Below are positions 11,838 through 23,564 of a DNA stretch of 64,000 nucleotides, in pieces. The notes under the pieces were generated by a model. It ran no database searches and had not been told where the DNA came from. It worked only from the letters and a program-made list of their open reading frames with translations. The DNA lies in contig NC_089185.1 of NCBI RefSeq assembly GCF_947507565.1, forward strand, positions 186,001 through 250,000. The letters run 5' to 3'. Each line of letters begins with the position of its first letter. Within the stretch, counting starts at the first letter, position 1. The translations under genes and the position numbers were made by a program. The DNA is from Oscarella lobularis. Taxonomy: Eukaryota > Porifera > Homoscleromorpha > Homosclerophorida > Oscarellidae.

Positions 11838-14800
11838 ATGGCCGTAGCGGAGGAAAAAGACTGGAACGACCGCAGCAGCCACGACCTACTAGTAAGTAGA
11901 CAACACCATTGCACCTTAGCGGAGGCAAACGCGTCTCTAGAACGTCGATCGAGTGCTTCGTCTTCTCACAAGCCGTCACTCGGTACAATTTATAAACAAA
12001 TGAAACTCCTGCCCGAATATAGCAATTTTATATAGTGCGATATGGCGGAGAGACACTACCGAGCACTCGACAAACTAATCGCTCGTAACGAAAGTGGTTT
12101 TCACGTGCGAGAGACACTCGCTCTTGGCAAACTAATTCGGGCCGCCGCCTCCGCCACCGGAACCGATCGTCTCTATGACAACTATATACAAAAGATCGTC
12201 CAAATTTGCGGGTGGGAGGAGTCCTCCGTTAATTAATAATTAATTAAATTTTAACTGTTAAAAAGGAAAACTTTTGTACGGGATAAAGCGTCTGATGAGC
12301 TTCTGTACAAGAGCGAAACAGTTGGGGTATTGATAGAAATTGGTATGTTCATTTTTTCACTGCATGGACCGCAGCCTGAGACTCGTTCTTATTCAAAGGA
12401 AATTTGCTGCTTCATTCCGTCTGTGTTTTCGTACATCAAAGTGTTGCCATAGCCATTCGAAAAATTTTCAACAATGTACCTTCGACTGGAAGTGAACAAA
12501 GAACAACGTTTGCTTTCAACGTTCAAATAATCGAAGAGAGTCGAGTGGCTGAAGCTTTGATTAGGGTACAGGGGTAAATTTTGTTATATGAAATACACGT
12601 CGTCTTTTAGTGTTTAGAAAAGACGACTGATATGAACGTCACAGGTGACATACTCAAGACTTTGAAAGTTCTTTCTGTTTCAGGTGAGAAACTCTTCTTC
12701 TTCTGCCTGCTCCCTGACTTTAGTTCATTAGTACGTAATTGTGATCAAATTCTTTCAAATAATGGAGCTAGAACTGTGTGTCTGCTATTGAAAGAGAAGA
12801 AGCACTCGGCTCTCGCTGTCGATACGTTGTGGAATTTGTTTGAATATAGTGGCAATAAGCAGGTGGTTGCATCCCAGCTCTCCTCTTTCACTTGTATCAG
12901 GTATTATACTATCAATAGACTAGAGTATTCGAATAAAGGAAACTCTCTTACTCTAGGTGTATTTGTGACTCTTTTCGCGCCTTAGTGCATGCAAGAAGTC
13001 AATCCGAAAAAGGGTCAAGGTGTTAATAAACGAGATATATTATATAACGAGAGAGGTTTCTTTGCAATTTGTATTTTTTCTATAGAAACGATGTTGCTGT
13101 GATTGCTCATTACGTGTCTTCGTTTTGCGACGAGGCCCCGTTTGTTGTCAGTTGCATGCTCTTCATCTTGTCTTTATAGAAATAATGGTGTTTCTATTAG
13201 GAAACGGGTTTTGTGGCTCTTCTGGCTTCAACTTTTACAGAAAGTAAATCAGTAAACTATTGTCACAGAAATCCTAATTGTATTCTACAGCTAAAACAAT
13301 GAATCCTATTTCTCGGAATCTCAAACTGACATCGGTACGGTGCAGTGACACAACGCGATAGCAACGCGCTCATAGTCATAATATAGTGTCACGAAGACTT
13401 TGAATTCAAGAAACTGATGATGAGCCTAATGGTGACATTTAGAGAAAACGCAGCTGCACTCCACGTAAGACAGAAACTACAAAAAAACATATCAAATATT
13501 CAAAATCTTTGTTTAGGTGATGCGCGATCATTTTGTTCTTCTCTCGCTTTTCTCCTTCGTCAAGCCCAACAATAAGGCAAGCGATCAATGGACGCCGGCT
13601 CAATTCGAAGAACTCCAATTGCTTGTAAAAAAAATCAGAATGCAAAGAACCGCAATCCCTGGATTCTCTCTTTATTTAGGCTCTCTCTTGTCTCTCTTCT
13701 CTTTGTCGTACGTGCAAAGAAACGTACGTTACTTGTCAGGGCAGCACTCGTCTTCTTCTCCTTCTCGAATGGGCCGCTTCCAAGGAAGAGCGATGGAAGT
13801 CTCAGATCAAACTGAGTCTTCACGTTTTGCTGAGCGTCGTCGCTCTTCGAGACGAGACTATAATCGGAGAGCTCAGCGATCAAGGAGCAATAGAGCAATT
13901 CGTTTGTAAGTTGATTAGACGTTTGCGTCACTTTTTCTTGATCGTTATTTGGGAAAGACATTCTTTCTCGTTCCGCCGTTTCGTCTGCTATCGATGTCGA
14001 CATTACTACAAGCCTCTTGCTCATATTGTCACACTTGTGCGATAATGATCTACATAGAAAGGCACGTCGTATCGTATATCCTTACACTCCACATCTATCT
14101 TCTCAAAACAGGAATTATTTGGAATGAACGGGGTCGAAGCTCTCGTACCCTTTGTCAAAGTGCCGTTACAATGGTTTGATTCCGGCTTGGGTCACTACCG
14201 TCTCGTTCTGGCAACCATTGATGTGTGCTGGTAAAAAATTGAACAAGTCAATTCCTTTTTCTTCTGGTGAATATTTTCTTTAGGTGCTGCGTTGTTGGAT
14301 CTTCACTGACCGAAGACGCCTTTCTAGAATACGAAGGAATCTTTCTCTTACTTGATCTACTCGAAGTAAATTTTCTCATCATTTAATTAACTTATTAATT
14401 TTTTGTGATTTCTCAAGTTTTGCTCAAACAACATGCAAAGCCTTGTCTTGGGATGCGTACTCGACTTGTGTGAAAATCCAAAAGTGCGCTTTCATAATGA
14501 ATATATAGATTCTCTTATTGACAACTCTGTCACATACATAGTCTCTTAGTCACGTATTGACTTGGCGTGGTTGTACCGGCACAACCAATGTATATCAGCT
14601 ATTACTTCGCCTATGGAAAGAAGAAGAGAAGGCTCTAGGAATGGCTCGGACTTGCGACGGTGTTCTAAGCGACGTCGCGAATCCGCTCAGAGGCCAATCT
14701 TTTCAACCGGAATTGAGCCAACAGAAAGTCGGCAGTCTCGCTATTGTTGACGTCGTTGGCAACATGAGAGCAAAAATTTGGGCTCTTTTCTCTAAAATTG

Positions 14801-15656
14801 GTTTTGGTGACGATCAAAACGCTCGCCTTTCTATAGAAGATCGTATTACTCTGGAACTTGCGAAAGAATTTATGAATTTGAAGGTAACACGCATCTAAAA
14901 GTTAGTCAGGCGTGGGTCACAATGTACTTGTAAGGTGGGTGAGATTTGGTTGGAAATTGATAGAGAATTGAACGAAGAGGGTGTCGACGTTACGCCGTTT
15001 GATAAGGAGTGCATCGAAGAAATTAAACAGTGGACGAGAAACAAGACTGAGCAGCTAATCGAAAAACAGAAAACCGTTCTGAGCCAAAGGAGCCTCGCTA
15101 TTGACGACGAAGAAAGGATCTACTACACAAAGGTGCTCAAAACATCCGTGCGTACAAATTTCACGACGTCTCTTTTTCAGATAAAGAAAAGCCACGAAAT
15201 GTCAGACAAGGCGTCGGATGATTGGATGCAATTTCTCGAAAGAACCTCTGACATGTCTGCCCTATTGGTAAGCAGAATAGTCTTCTTCTCTTAGATTTCT
15301 CTCTCATCCCGGGTCATATTAGAAAGCGAGAGAGGATCAACTCGAGGTTATTCTAGCGTCCAAATCGGGCAGAGAAACTCACCCACACAAAAAACGGTAC
15401 GATAAATAGAAGTATAGGCCATGCAGCAGAAGCAAACACGTGTCGTTGATTCAACTAGGACTCACGCAACACATCAAGTATCTCTAAAGACGACAGTACG
15501 TTTTTTGCCACTGGCACTATGTACCTTTTACTTGAATCTTAGACGTTCAGCGGACGACAGGTTTCCGTGAAAACGAGCATTGTGCCTCCATTGCCAGCAG
15601 TAGGCGAAAGGAAGGAAGAAGGAGGGACAAGAAAAAGAGAACTAGTTACGGTATGA
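11838..15656 (+). CDS. CFAP69: Cilia- and flagella-associated protein 69
   Basis: Many short exons. Exon 1 (11838-11891) splices in phase 0 to 12036. CFAP69 is an Arm-like axonemal or midpiece protein needed for sperm flagella and olfactory cilia. Recognisable collinear segments: FEYSGNKQVV region, GVEALVPFVKVPL, GIFLLLDLLEFC, LLRLWKEEEKALG, VDVVGNMRAKIWALFSKIGF, VGEIWLEIDRELNEEGVD, and DDWMQFLERTSDMSALLKAR followed by a basic tail. The two last exons were placed by conserved ends (DSTRTHATHQVSLKTT then TFSGRQVSVKTS) with stop at 15654-15656. It ends only 36 bp from the 3' end of GPR89. Middle exon borders were not all resolved. Confidence 0.85.
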
Positions 15657-15692
15657 TTAAACTCAATGCAGGAATGTCTTATAATGATCTCG

Positions 15693-17144
15693 TCAGTACT
15701 GTTCATCAAAATCTTTTCCAGGAGTCTGCTTATGGGCTAGGTACAAAAATCCTATACTACTTAGGGCGCTGACGAGAAATATGACGTCGAACCAACGATG
15801 ATAAAAACTGAACTCCAAATCGCCGAGAACGAGTGTGATGATCTGTCGATATTGCTCCGGCATGTTCATTCGCATGAGAAGAACAGACGAGACGAAGTAC
15901 ATTCCCATAATTTCAGCCAACATCAGAACGATGATATTCGAAGATTTGCTACTCGATATGGCGTAGAAGAATTTCGTCAGAGTGATGAGAAGTCCTCGAA
16001 TCGACGTCAAAATGATGACGCCGACGAGAAAAAATGATATGTGCTGCGACCAAAATTTGACGTCAAATTCAAATCCCATGTAAGTGACAGTGATCTCAAT
16101 TCCGCGCGTGACCGGATCCGTTTTGCCGACGCGATCGAAAATGATATTAATCGAGCAAATGAAGATTTTATAAACGCAATAGAGCGAGAAGAAGTGCCCA
16201 ACGAAATTGAAATATTTACCCTGGAGCGTCCGAGAGTAGACCATGCGATCGCGCATCGCATGCAAGTCGACGAGCTCCAAAAACAATTGACGACTCAATT
16301 CCTCATAGGCATTGATGTCGTTCTGAAGAAGAGACGTGTCTGAGTCTTTGGAAGATGCGACTGTGCTGCTCAAGACGCTCCAAACGCGCCCAATTCCACT
16401 CGCTGTCGTCCCGTTACCGCCAGCCTTATTTGCGTGCCGAATCGACGCCAAACGCTTTTTCTTACTAAGAATCATCTCGAGCGTCTGATTCATACGTCGT
16501 TCCATGTTGTGAACGTCGGCGTCGGTTACGTGACGCATGAAGTAGGACATGTACGTGTAGGGGCAGTTGACGGCACCGAAACCGGACAAGACGGCCATGA
16601 CGGTGACGCCGATCACGCCGACACGACTAATCAATTGCTCAATAGAAAAGATGCCGTGTTGGGGACTGAGTAGGGGAAATTGATCGCCCGTCTTCCAGAA
16701 CAGATAGACGAAGATAAGCCAGATGAGAAACGATGCGATCATCGTGCCATTTCGACGTCGTCTTGACGACGACGATCCCCAAAAAGAGGCGTCGCCTCCC
16801 CATCGGATGTTGATGCTGAGAAAGGAGATGTAGAGCGGAAGAAGGACGACGAGTGTAAAGAGGGATACGTAGAGACACAATTTCCAGTGAAAATAACGCG
16901 ACGACGGATCGAGTATGCCGACGATTTCGAATATGATCAATTCGAACATGGTGCACGAAAGGCAGAAGGTAAAGGAAAACGCCAATTGGACGACGACTTG
17001 TTGCACTTCGTAGTCCTTGAAGAGTTTTCGACGGAAAAAGAGCCAGCCGAAGCCGAAAAAGACGAGTTGAGATACGACGACGAACAGCGTGTCTATTCCT
17101 AAGCTGCCCGAGCTGCCGTCGCCCATTGCCTCCGCCGCCGCCAT
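15693..17144 (-). CDS. GPR89: Golgi pH regulator (GPHR)
   Basis: Intronless 483-residue polytopic membrane protein, the usual length (human about 455) plus an N-terminal extension. GPHR is a Golgi anion channel that supports acidification. Strong collinear matches to the family: FFGFGWLFFRRKLFKDYE, CTMFELIIFEIVGIL, SRYFHWKLCL, ISRVGVIGVTVMAVLSGFG, VNCPYTYMSYF, KYFNFVGHFFSLYCVYKIF, FDRVGKTDPVTRGIEITV, FAISSSKSSNIIV-type core (YAISSSKSSN), and FYHRWFDVIFLVSALSSIGF. A second ATG seven codons in (MGDGSSGS) could also be used. Paired head to head with the death-domain scaffold across 70 bp. Confidence 0.95.
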   Translation of the reverse strand: MAAAEAMGDGSSGSLGIDTLFVVVSQLVFFGFGWLFFRRKLFKDYEVQQVVVQLAFSFTFCLSCTMFELIIFEIVGILDPSSRYFHWKLCLYVSLFTLVVLLPLYISFLSINIRWGGDASFWGSSSSRRRRNGTMIASFLIWLIFVYLFWKTGDQFPLLSPQHGIFSIEQLISRVGVIGVTVMAVLSGFGAVNCPYTYMSYFMRHVTDADVHNMERRMNQTLEMILSKKKRLASIRHANKAGGNGTTASGIGRVWSVLSSTVASSKDSDTSLLQNDINAYEELSRQLFLELVDLHAMRDRMVYSRTLQGKYFNFVGHFFSLYCVYKIFICSINIIFDRVGKTDPVTRGIEITVTYMGFEFDVKFWSQHISFFLVGVIILTSIRGLLITLTKFFYAISSSKSSNIIVLMLAEIMGMYFVSSVLLMRMNMPEQYRQIITLVLGDLEFSFYHRWFDVIFLVSALSSIGFLYLAHKQTPGKDFDEQY

Positions 17145-17214
17145 AATCCACGTATTTCTTTAGCTAACGCGCGTCGTCGTCTTTAGACCTTTCTCTCCAA
17201 TCTACTCTCCAACG
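17145..17214. promoter_or_regulatory. Shared promoter region, GPR89 / death-domain scaffold
   Basis: 70 bp between divergent start codons, with a GACGACGACG-rich and pyrimidine-rich stretch. Confidence 0.5.
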
Positions 17215-19999
17215 ATGTCCGAACGTGCATCGACGTCGTCGCGTCTTTCTTCGCCCGTATCGGACGACTTTCGTCGCGAATTCGACACGCTAAAGGCGTC
17301 CATGTCGGCCAAACTCAAAGTGGCGACTCGTCAGCGCGACGAGGCTCGCACTCGCGCGTCCGATTGGCAAAAGCGTTACGAATCGACGCGCGACGATACG
17401 GCGGAGCTCGAACGACGCAACGCCGAGTGCCAACGACTCATATTCAGCTACGAACGCGAGATGCGTCGACTCCAAGACGATCGCGCCCTGCGCGCACAAT
17501 TGCGCGACAACGCCGTGCACAATCGCGAAGTCGATCGGCGAATTGTCGAATTGGAAGCGGCGAACGCGGAAGTGAACCGGATGCTGGACGAAGAAAGGCG
17601 AACGAAGGAGGAAGCGATGGCGGCGCGACGAGACGAATGCGATCAACTGCGACGCGAATGTGACGATGCGTGGGCGCGGTGCGAGACTGCTGTTCGAGAG
17701 AGAGATCAACTTATAGGCCAGTTGAAGGAGAAATCGGGAGAGACCGAAGGAAAGGCGTCGTTGCAGAATTACGCTTTGGCTTTGAGCCAGCGCGACGTTG
17801 TGCTAAAGGAGTTCAGCCAGTTGAAAATGGAAAAGGACGTTCTAATCAATCAGGTGAAAATTAAAGTGCAGGAGCTGGACGATTTAAAGCAGAAATACAA
17901 TGGTCTCAAATCAAAAGCAAATAACTTGAAGAGTCTGGTAAAAGCGAAAGCAGACAAACACTGGATTTTAATTAAGCATAGGTATCCTTCAGGTCTATAG
18001 ATTGAGAGAAGCTCATGTGCCTGAGTACGTCACTGTTCGTTTGGCTACAAACGCAGGTTATTAATCTGATTAAAAAATGCATTTTAATGATGATTTCTAC
18101 AGAGATCGGCTTCTTTCTTGAAACTCAAATATGCGTGAAGGAAATTCAACCAAATAGTCTCGCTCATCAAAAGGGAATTCTTCCTGGAGACGTTATTCTC
18201 AAAGTATAGACGCACCAATTTCTTAGGAGTAAGGAACGTCTTTTGTGTTCTAGGTCAATGACCAGCCTCTGGCAAGTCTCAGCGTTTTTGACGTCCAGAG
18301 ACTCGTTGTCACAGCCAGAGAGGGACTCTCCTTGCTAATCGAACGCAAGCCTACAGCTCGCATTGACGACATCATTATGACGCAAACAGCCGGAGACGCG
18401 CTGTCGCTTCGAACCCAAGGTGAAACAAGATCAATAAAATCAGAATCAAGAAGACAGGGTCAGAATGCATATGATTTTATATATATATACAGTAAGATCT
18501 ATGAATACACATCTAGATATGAAAGCGGCGGCGGCTATGTATGGTTCTACCGATTCTTTGGACGGGGAAGTCATCTCTTTCGTTTCTGGCGCGAGATCAC
18601 TGGGTGGACCATCTCTTACAGCTACGCGGTAGCGTGGAAATACAAAGATAAGATTTTGTAGCGAGTACAGCCTTTTCCCATAGGCGCCAACGTGAAATCG
18701 TTATTGAGCAGCCTGATCCAAAATTGCCGCCAAAGCAGCGAGAACTAGGCCTGCAATTGAAGGGAGGCAATCAGGTAGGGATATTCGTTTCCAAGGTGAA
18801 CCCTAGTGGGCCAGCACAGGGCCTTCAGAAAGGAGATCAAATATTAACTGTGAGATGACCATGTAATAATATATATACTCTTATAAATAATTCTTCTAAG
18901 GTGAATGATTTTGATACTACGGCTGTTACTTTGGAAGAAGCCTACATTCTATTTATGCAGGCCATGTTGAGTGGCCACGTGAAATTGGCTGCGACTAAAA
19001 ATGCAAAAAGTACGAATTTTTAAGTTGGGGTTGACTATTAATTTTTTCTTGTAGAATACAAGAGTTTGACTGTTCCCTATGATTCGTTTTTTGTTCGGTA
19101 TACATGTACACTGATTTTTGATCAGTCCTCGCGGTCACGTTGAATTTTTTTAGTTGCAATTTCAGTTACGATGGGAGTGCGGTGAACGAGATGAGTTTCA
19201 CCATTGGCGACCTTCTTCACATCACAGAATCAATGCCCGTTCATCATCATCCCAATTCGTGGATGGCAAGAAAGGTGGGCCCCCATCAAAATTCCGTCAT
19301 CGTGGGCGCTGTCCCAAACGAAGCAAGGTCAGCACCACAGAACACCATAGAATTAAAAAAAATGCTTTTTTAAAGGGCGCAAGATTATCTGAGAACGTCA
19401 AGGCGATCCGGTAGAGTATTGGTCACCCAGTGCGTTTATAATTGCTATTTGTTTTTCTTATATAAAGGCAGTGGTGGAAGTTTGGCTTATGAACGCCTGG
19501 AGCCGTCAAAGCTATCGACTCTAATGAATCAAGGTCAAGAGCGCGGCGCAATATCATCCAAAACCAAACGAGACCTGAGGTGAGAAAGGGATCGCTACTA
19601 CTGTACTGTACGTAGCAGTGAAGTTAAACCCCTCTCCTACCTAGTCTTGGTGATCAGCTTTCCCTTCAAGACCGCGTTTCTTCGTTCCGTGACCCCGCTC
19701 TCCTTCCCTCGCACATTGCCGACGAGCTGTGTCAACTTCTCGATCGCGACAGTCCCACTGAACGCGACTGGCGCGACCTGGCCACCATGCTCGGTCTCGC
19801 TGACGCGACGATAGCCCAGTTCGCTCAAGACCCTAAACCAACGAGCCGCGTACTCGAATCGTGGCGAAACGCAAGCGGAGAGAAAGCGTCCTTAGAGTGG
19901 CTAGTCAAATCTCTTTTTCGCATGGGTAGAATAGATGCGGCTATGCTATTGGCTCCCTATGCCGATCTCGATATGGCTACAACCACAATTAACTTATAA
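17215..19999 (+). CDS. Coiled-coil / two-PDZ / SH3 / death-domain scaffold (DLG5/CARMA-like)
   Basis: Long N-terminal coiled coil (about residues 20-240, with [17 protein letters not shown]), then after a 54 bp intron (17938 to about 17991) [17 protein letters not shown] leads into PDZ 1 ([24 protein letters not shown]). A linker with [11 protein letters not shown] precedes PDZ 2 ([32 protein letters not shown]). An MAGUK-type SH3 follows ([40 protein letters not shown]). No guanylate-kinase domain comes after it; instead the last exon reads as a death domain ([61 protein letters not shown]). DLG5 and CARMA proteins have CC-PDZ-SH3-GUK, often with an N-terminal CARD. This order is therefore unusual. 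Likely a membrane-associated signalling scaffold; the role is inferred. Confidence 0.78.
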
Positions 20000-20046
20000 T
20001 TTTTTCATAGAGTGTCTGAATTCTAAAATTTCGGTGATTCGAATAA

Positions 20047-21640
20047 TTAGCTGAGCGTGGCTAGACTAATGTTTCGTCCCAGACCCCCAGATGCAAGTCG
20101 AAGGCCGCCCGCGTTCGTTGCCATGGCTTGCACGACTTTGCGTCCACCCTCGATCGTCCCAATTTCCTTGTCATCATAGATAAAAATGAAGAGCGATCTT
20201 TGATTTTAAGTCCTACCTCATGAGATAGCCGCCTTAGTACGTGAAGTGCATTCGTTCCACTTCCGCCAGCCGCGACGGCTCGCGATCCATCGCAGAACCG
20301 CGCGCAGTAGAAGAATTGGGTCGCCGTCACGTCCGGCAGAAGAAGACTTTCAACTACTTTCGTGGTACCCATATCCCATATCTATAGAATCATTTTGTTT
20401 CTATTGTATTAGATACCTATGCTTATATCTACTTGAAGTGCGTCCTTGGCTTTCCACGATCCGGTGAGAATGTCATTGCCTTGGATATCAATAGCGTCGC
20501 CGCAGATATAGGGACCCGGCAGAGATGCAATAACATTGCCGTCTCTGACGTCCCACACCTTATATATATAAGGTGGAAATAGAAGCGCGGGGAAACCGGC
20601 TGTCGTTTACTCACTTTAATGCATCGGTCCCATCCACCCGTAACGAAGATGCTCTTGTGCTGCGGATGAAATCGCAGGGCGAAGATTCGCTGGCTGTGTC
20701 CGCTCTTCATGACGTCGACGCTGCGCAAGACTTTTCTGGTGGAGAGAGAACAAAGACGAGTCTTTCATTTTTCTAACCTGTCTTCATCTGCTGCTTCGAT
20801 TTCTAACTGAATCCCATTCGTAAGAGAATCATAAACAACGATCCGAGCATTCTAAGCAGATAAATTTTTCAAAAATTCCTTCTCTTGTAGTTTTTCTCTA
20901 CTTTTCCAGCGGTGGCATAGCAAGTCCCGTCTGAACAATAGTCAACGGCATTTATCTCGTTTCCCGGCTGAATAACCGACTCCACTTTCTTCGCACCAAC
21001 CGTATTCCAAATCGTCACAGATCCATCAGAACCTGAAAAAATGTTTGCTGGACAAAAAAAGTGCATATTGTTTCGTGTTCTCACTGGATGCCGCTATAAG
21101 CTGATCATCAGCTGGACAAGATCGAATGCAAGTAACAGGCAACCCATCGACTGATGTCTGCATAATAGCCTTCTGTTTTCCAGTACTAACACCATAAATC
21201 TAGAAAGAAGAAAAAAGGGGAACTCACACGGTATCTGCTGATGGTTCTGTTTTGACTAATGCATTATTCAATACCTCCCCAGACCCTTGAAAATGAATAA
21301 CGTACCCCAATCGCTCCGTTTCCATATCCCGCCGCAACGTAATCCGAATCAGGCATGAATTCCAAAGCGAATACCCCGGAACCGGTCGAATAGCAAGGAA
21401 TGTCACGCGTGAGCGTCAATTGGTCGACCGGTTGTAGACTAGGCCGCGAGCTGCGACGAGGACGACTGAAACAATAATAAGAACGAAGCCGTAAGCGTGC
21501 GTGTTTGTGTTAGAGATGAAATGAATGGGTCTCCTTTCGCAAACAGGAAATCGAGACGATTCGCTTACACGGGCTTACCTGAGTTCCGTGTAGATGTTTC
21601 GGCCCGCTTCGAGAGCCGTTGCTAAGTGTTTAACCGACAT
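20047..21640 (-). CDS. WD40-repeat protein, unassigned
   Basis: Multi-exon WD40 protein starting MSVKHLATALEAGRNIYTEL. Visible blades include YVAAGYGNGAIG, IFSGSDGSVTIWNTVGAK, INAVDYCSDGTCYATAGK, ARIVVYDSL, IFALRFHPQHKSIFVTGGWD then VWDVRDGNVIASLPGP, ILTGSWKAKDALQIWDM, and a final SGGLGRNISLATLS. At least six blades are seen, so one beta-propeller with no extra domain. I cannot name the subfamily. Likely a scaffold. Convergent with the death-domain scaffold (47 bp between stops) and divergent from STK40. Confidence 0.7.
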
Positions 21641-21913
21641 CGGACGTCGGGTTTTTCTTCTCGATTAGATCGAAGGCGAGAGTGGAATGAACGTTGCGGT
21701 TCGTGGGGTTTCTTGATTGATTGCAGGTCTCGACGCGAAAACGAGAACCGAGTCCGAACGCGTCGACGGCGATGAACCGATAGTAAGTCGAAACGATTAT
21801 GCGATGCTTCGGCGCGTGTTTTGTCGTCGAGGCGTTGCTGTTGCCACAAAAACGACGTCCGGGCGCTCTGGTTACGAGACGATTGTATTTACAGGCTAGC
21901 GTGCGTGTGGGTG
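21641..21913. promoter_or_regulatory. Divergent upstream region, WD40 gene / STK40
   Basis: 273 bp between divergent start codons, longer than most spacers here. Contains CTCGCCTTCG/GATTAGATCGAAGGCGAG dyads but no clear box. Confidence 0.35.
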
Positions 21914-23470
21914 ATGGGAGACCAACGAAGAGACGACGGCACTACGAGACGACGTCGACAGGCGTCGACGTTGTCCGCATCGTTCCCGCGTCGCGCAGGC
22001 GCCTATCTTCTCGGTCCGCGTCTGAATTCGGTCAGCACGTCGCCGGTTCGAAGCATCGTTCAACATTTGGCGAAGAAAGAAGGCACCGACGAATTTTACA
22101 CAATGAAAATACTGGAATTGGAGCCGCCGCCGCCCGTACAAACGACCCAAGACGATCGTCAAGGCCGAATGCTCGTACACACCGAATATTCTCTTCTGTC
22201 GCTTCTCGCCGCCCAAGAGGGAGTCATTCATTGTCATGATCTCTTTGTTGATAAATATGGCGGCGGCGGCGGCGGCGGAGGCGGGGGCGGCGGCGAGCGG
22301 GCGCGGTTGTGCTTGGTTTTGGATTGCGTCACGCCGCACGATTTCGCGAGGGATACCGAAAACTTGATTAATCTTCAACACTACGTCATTCGAGAAAGGA
22401 AAGTGGGCGAAGATGAAAGTCTCCTCATTTTTCGTAATATCATTAAGACGATTCGAGACATTCACGAGGTAAGATATCCATTCCACGACCAGAAAATAAA
22501 AGGAACGATTGTTCATTTCTCAGAGAAACGTTGTTCATCGCGATTTGAAGTTGGGAAATATTGTATTGCACGAAGAGACCAAGGACGTAATTATAACGAA
22601 TTTCTGTCTTGGAATACATCTGATTAGACCCAATGATTTGCTCGTTGATCAAAGAGGCAGTCCAGCATACATTAGTCCAGACGTTCTAAGTGGTAAGGAC
22701 TCGTAGAAAGAGAAAACCCCAATTCATTTTTCACGTATCTATGTAGAAAAACCCTATTCGGGAAAGGCAAGCGACATGTGGGCTCTTGGCGTCGTTCTCT
22801 ACACGATGCTTTATGGAATTTTCCCCTTCTATCACAACGTCCCTGCTGAACTCTTTTCCAAAATTAAAGCTGTTGATTATACGATTCCAACGTAGGCTTT
22901 GATATCTCTCGTTCAGCGTAGTATCGTTGATTGGGGTCTCTCTAGCAATGTTCCCGTGTCTGAGGAAACGATTGACGTGATTCGGAACTTGCTAAAAGGC
23001 GACCAAAATCAGAGATACACAGCGCAACAGGCACTCGACAGCGTAGAGAAAATCATTGCAGACAGGTAGGTACATAGGAGGGCAGCAATAGAACGATTTC
23101 TCATTCTCACAATAGAAAATGGCTCAGAATAGCTGGAGGTGAAGACGACGGGCAAGAAGATCAAGTCGTTCCTTGCGTACTTTTGGAAGACGAAAGCGAC
23201 GATGTCGATCCGAGCGAAGACGACGAAGACGACGAACCGACGCCGTCACCGCCCCACAAAATCCACCGCCTCGCCTCATTCGCCGACTCGAAAGCGGCGG
23301 CGGCAGACAACGACGAAGAAGAGGACAAAGAGGAAGAGGAGGCTCCGTCATCCGTTCAAATTCTCATCACGAAATCGAATCCAATTCCCATTCGAACGTA
23401 CAAGAGAGACACGCGTCCACCAACGGATAAAGAAAAGGAACTTCTAATGCGACTTTGTCACAACTCTTAG
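21914..23470 (+). CDS. STK40: Serine/threonine-protein kinase 40-like (tribbles-related pseudokinase)
   Basis: Exons 21914-22468, 22524-22692, 22747-22891, 22946-23065 and 23116-23470 give 447 residues. Matches STK40 throughout: RAGAYLLGPRLNS, SIVQHLAKKEGTDEFYTMKI, LVHTEYSLLSLLAAQEGVIH, NLINLQHYVIRERK, then VVHRDLKLGNIVL, TNFCLGIHLI, DQRGSPAYISPDVLSG and GKASDMWALGVVLYTMLYG. The metal-binding DFG motif is replaced by NFC, as in the human protein, so it is a predicted pseudokinase that probably works as an adaptor for the COP1 ubiquitin ligase (family knowledge). A glycine run replaces a disordered loop. The acidic C-terminal tail (SDDVDPSEDDEDDE) is lineage-specific. ATG 21914 fits the human start. 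Confidence 0.9.
22259..22294. repeat. GGC trinucleotide repeat (poly-Gly)
   Basis: Encodes 12 glycines in an STK40 loop that is a charged disordered insert in vertebrates. Confidence 0.9.
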
Positions 23471-23564
23471 GTGAGTGGAACCGTCTCTTAACTAAAGTTT
23501 GTACAGCTCCCCTCCCCACCACACCCCTCACACTCACACAGTGTGGCGTTTTAGCGAATTAGTC

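Noticed and set aside
16041-16343. 100-codon plus-strand frame inside GPR89
   Set aside because: Lies opposite the well-conserved GPR89 coding sequence and has no homology.
17938-18000. Stop codon after KHRYPSGL as true end of a stand-alone coiled-coil gene
   Set aside because: A 54 bp GTAAAA...TTCAG intron restores frame directly into the PDZ-containing part, matching the intron size used elsewhere in the window.
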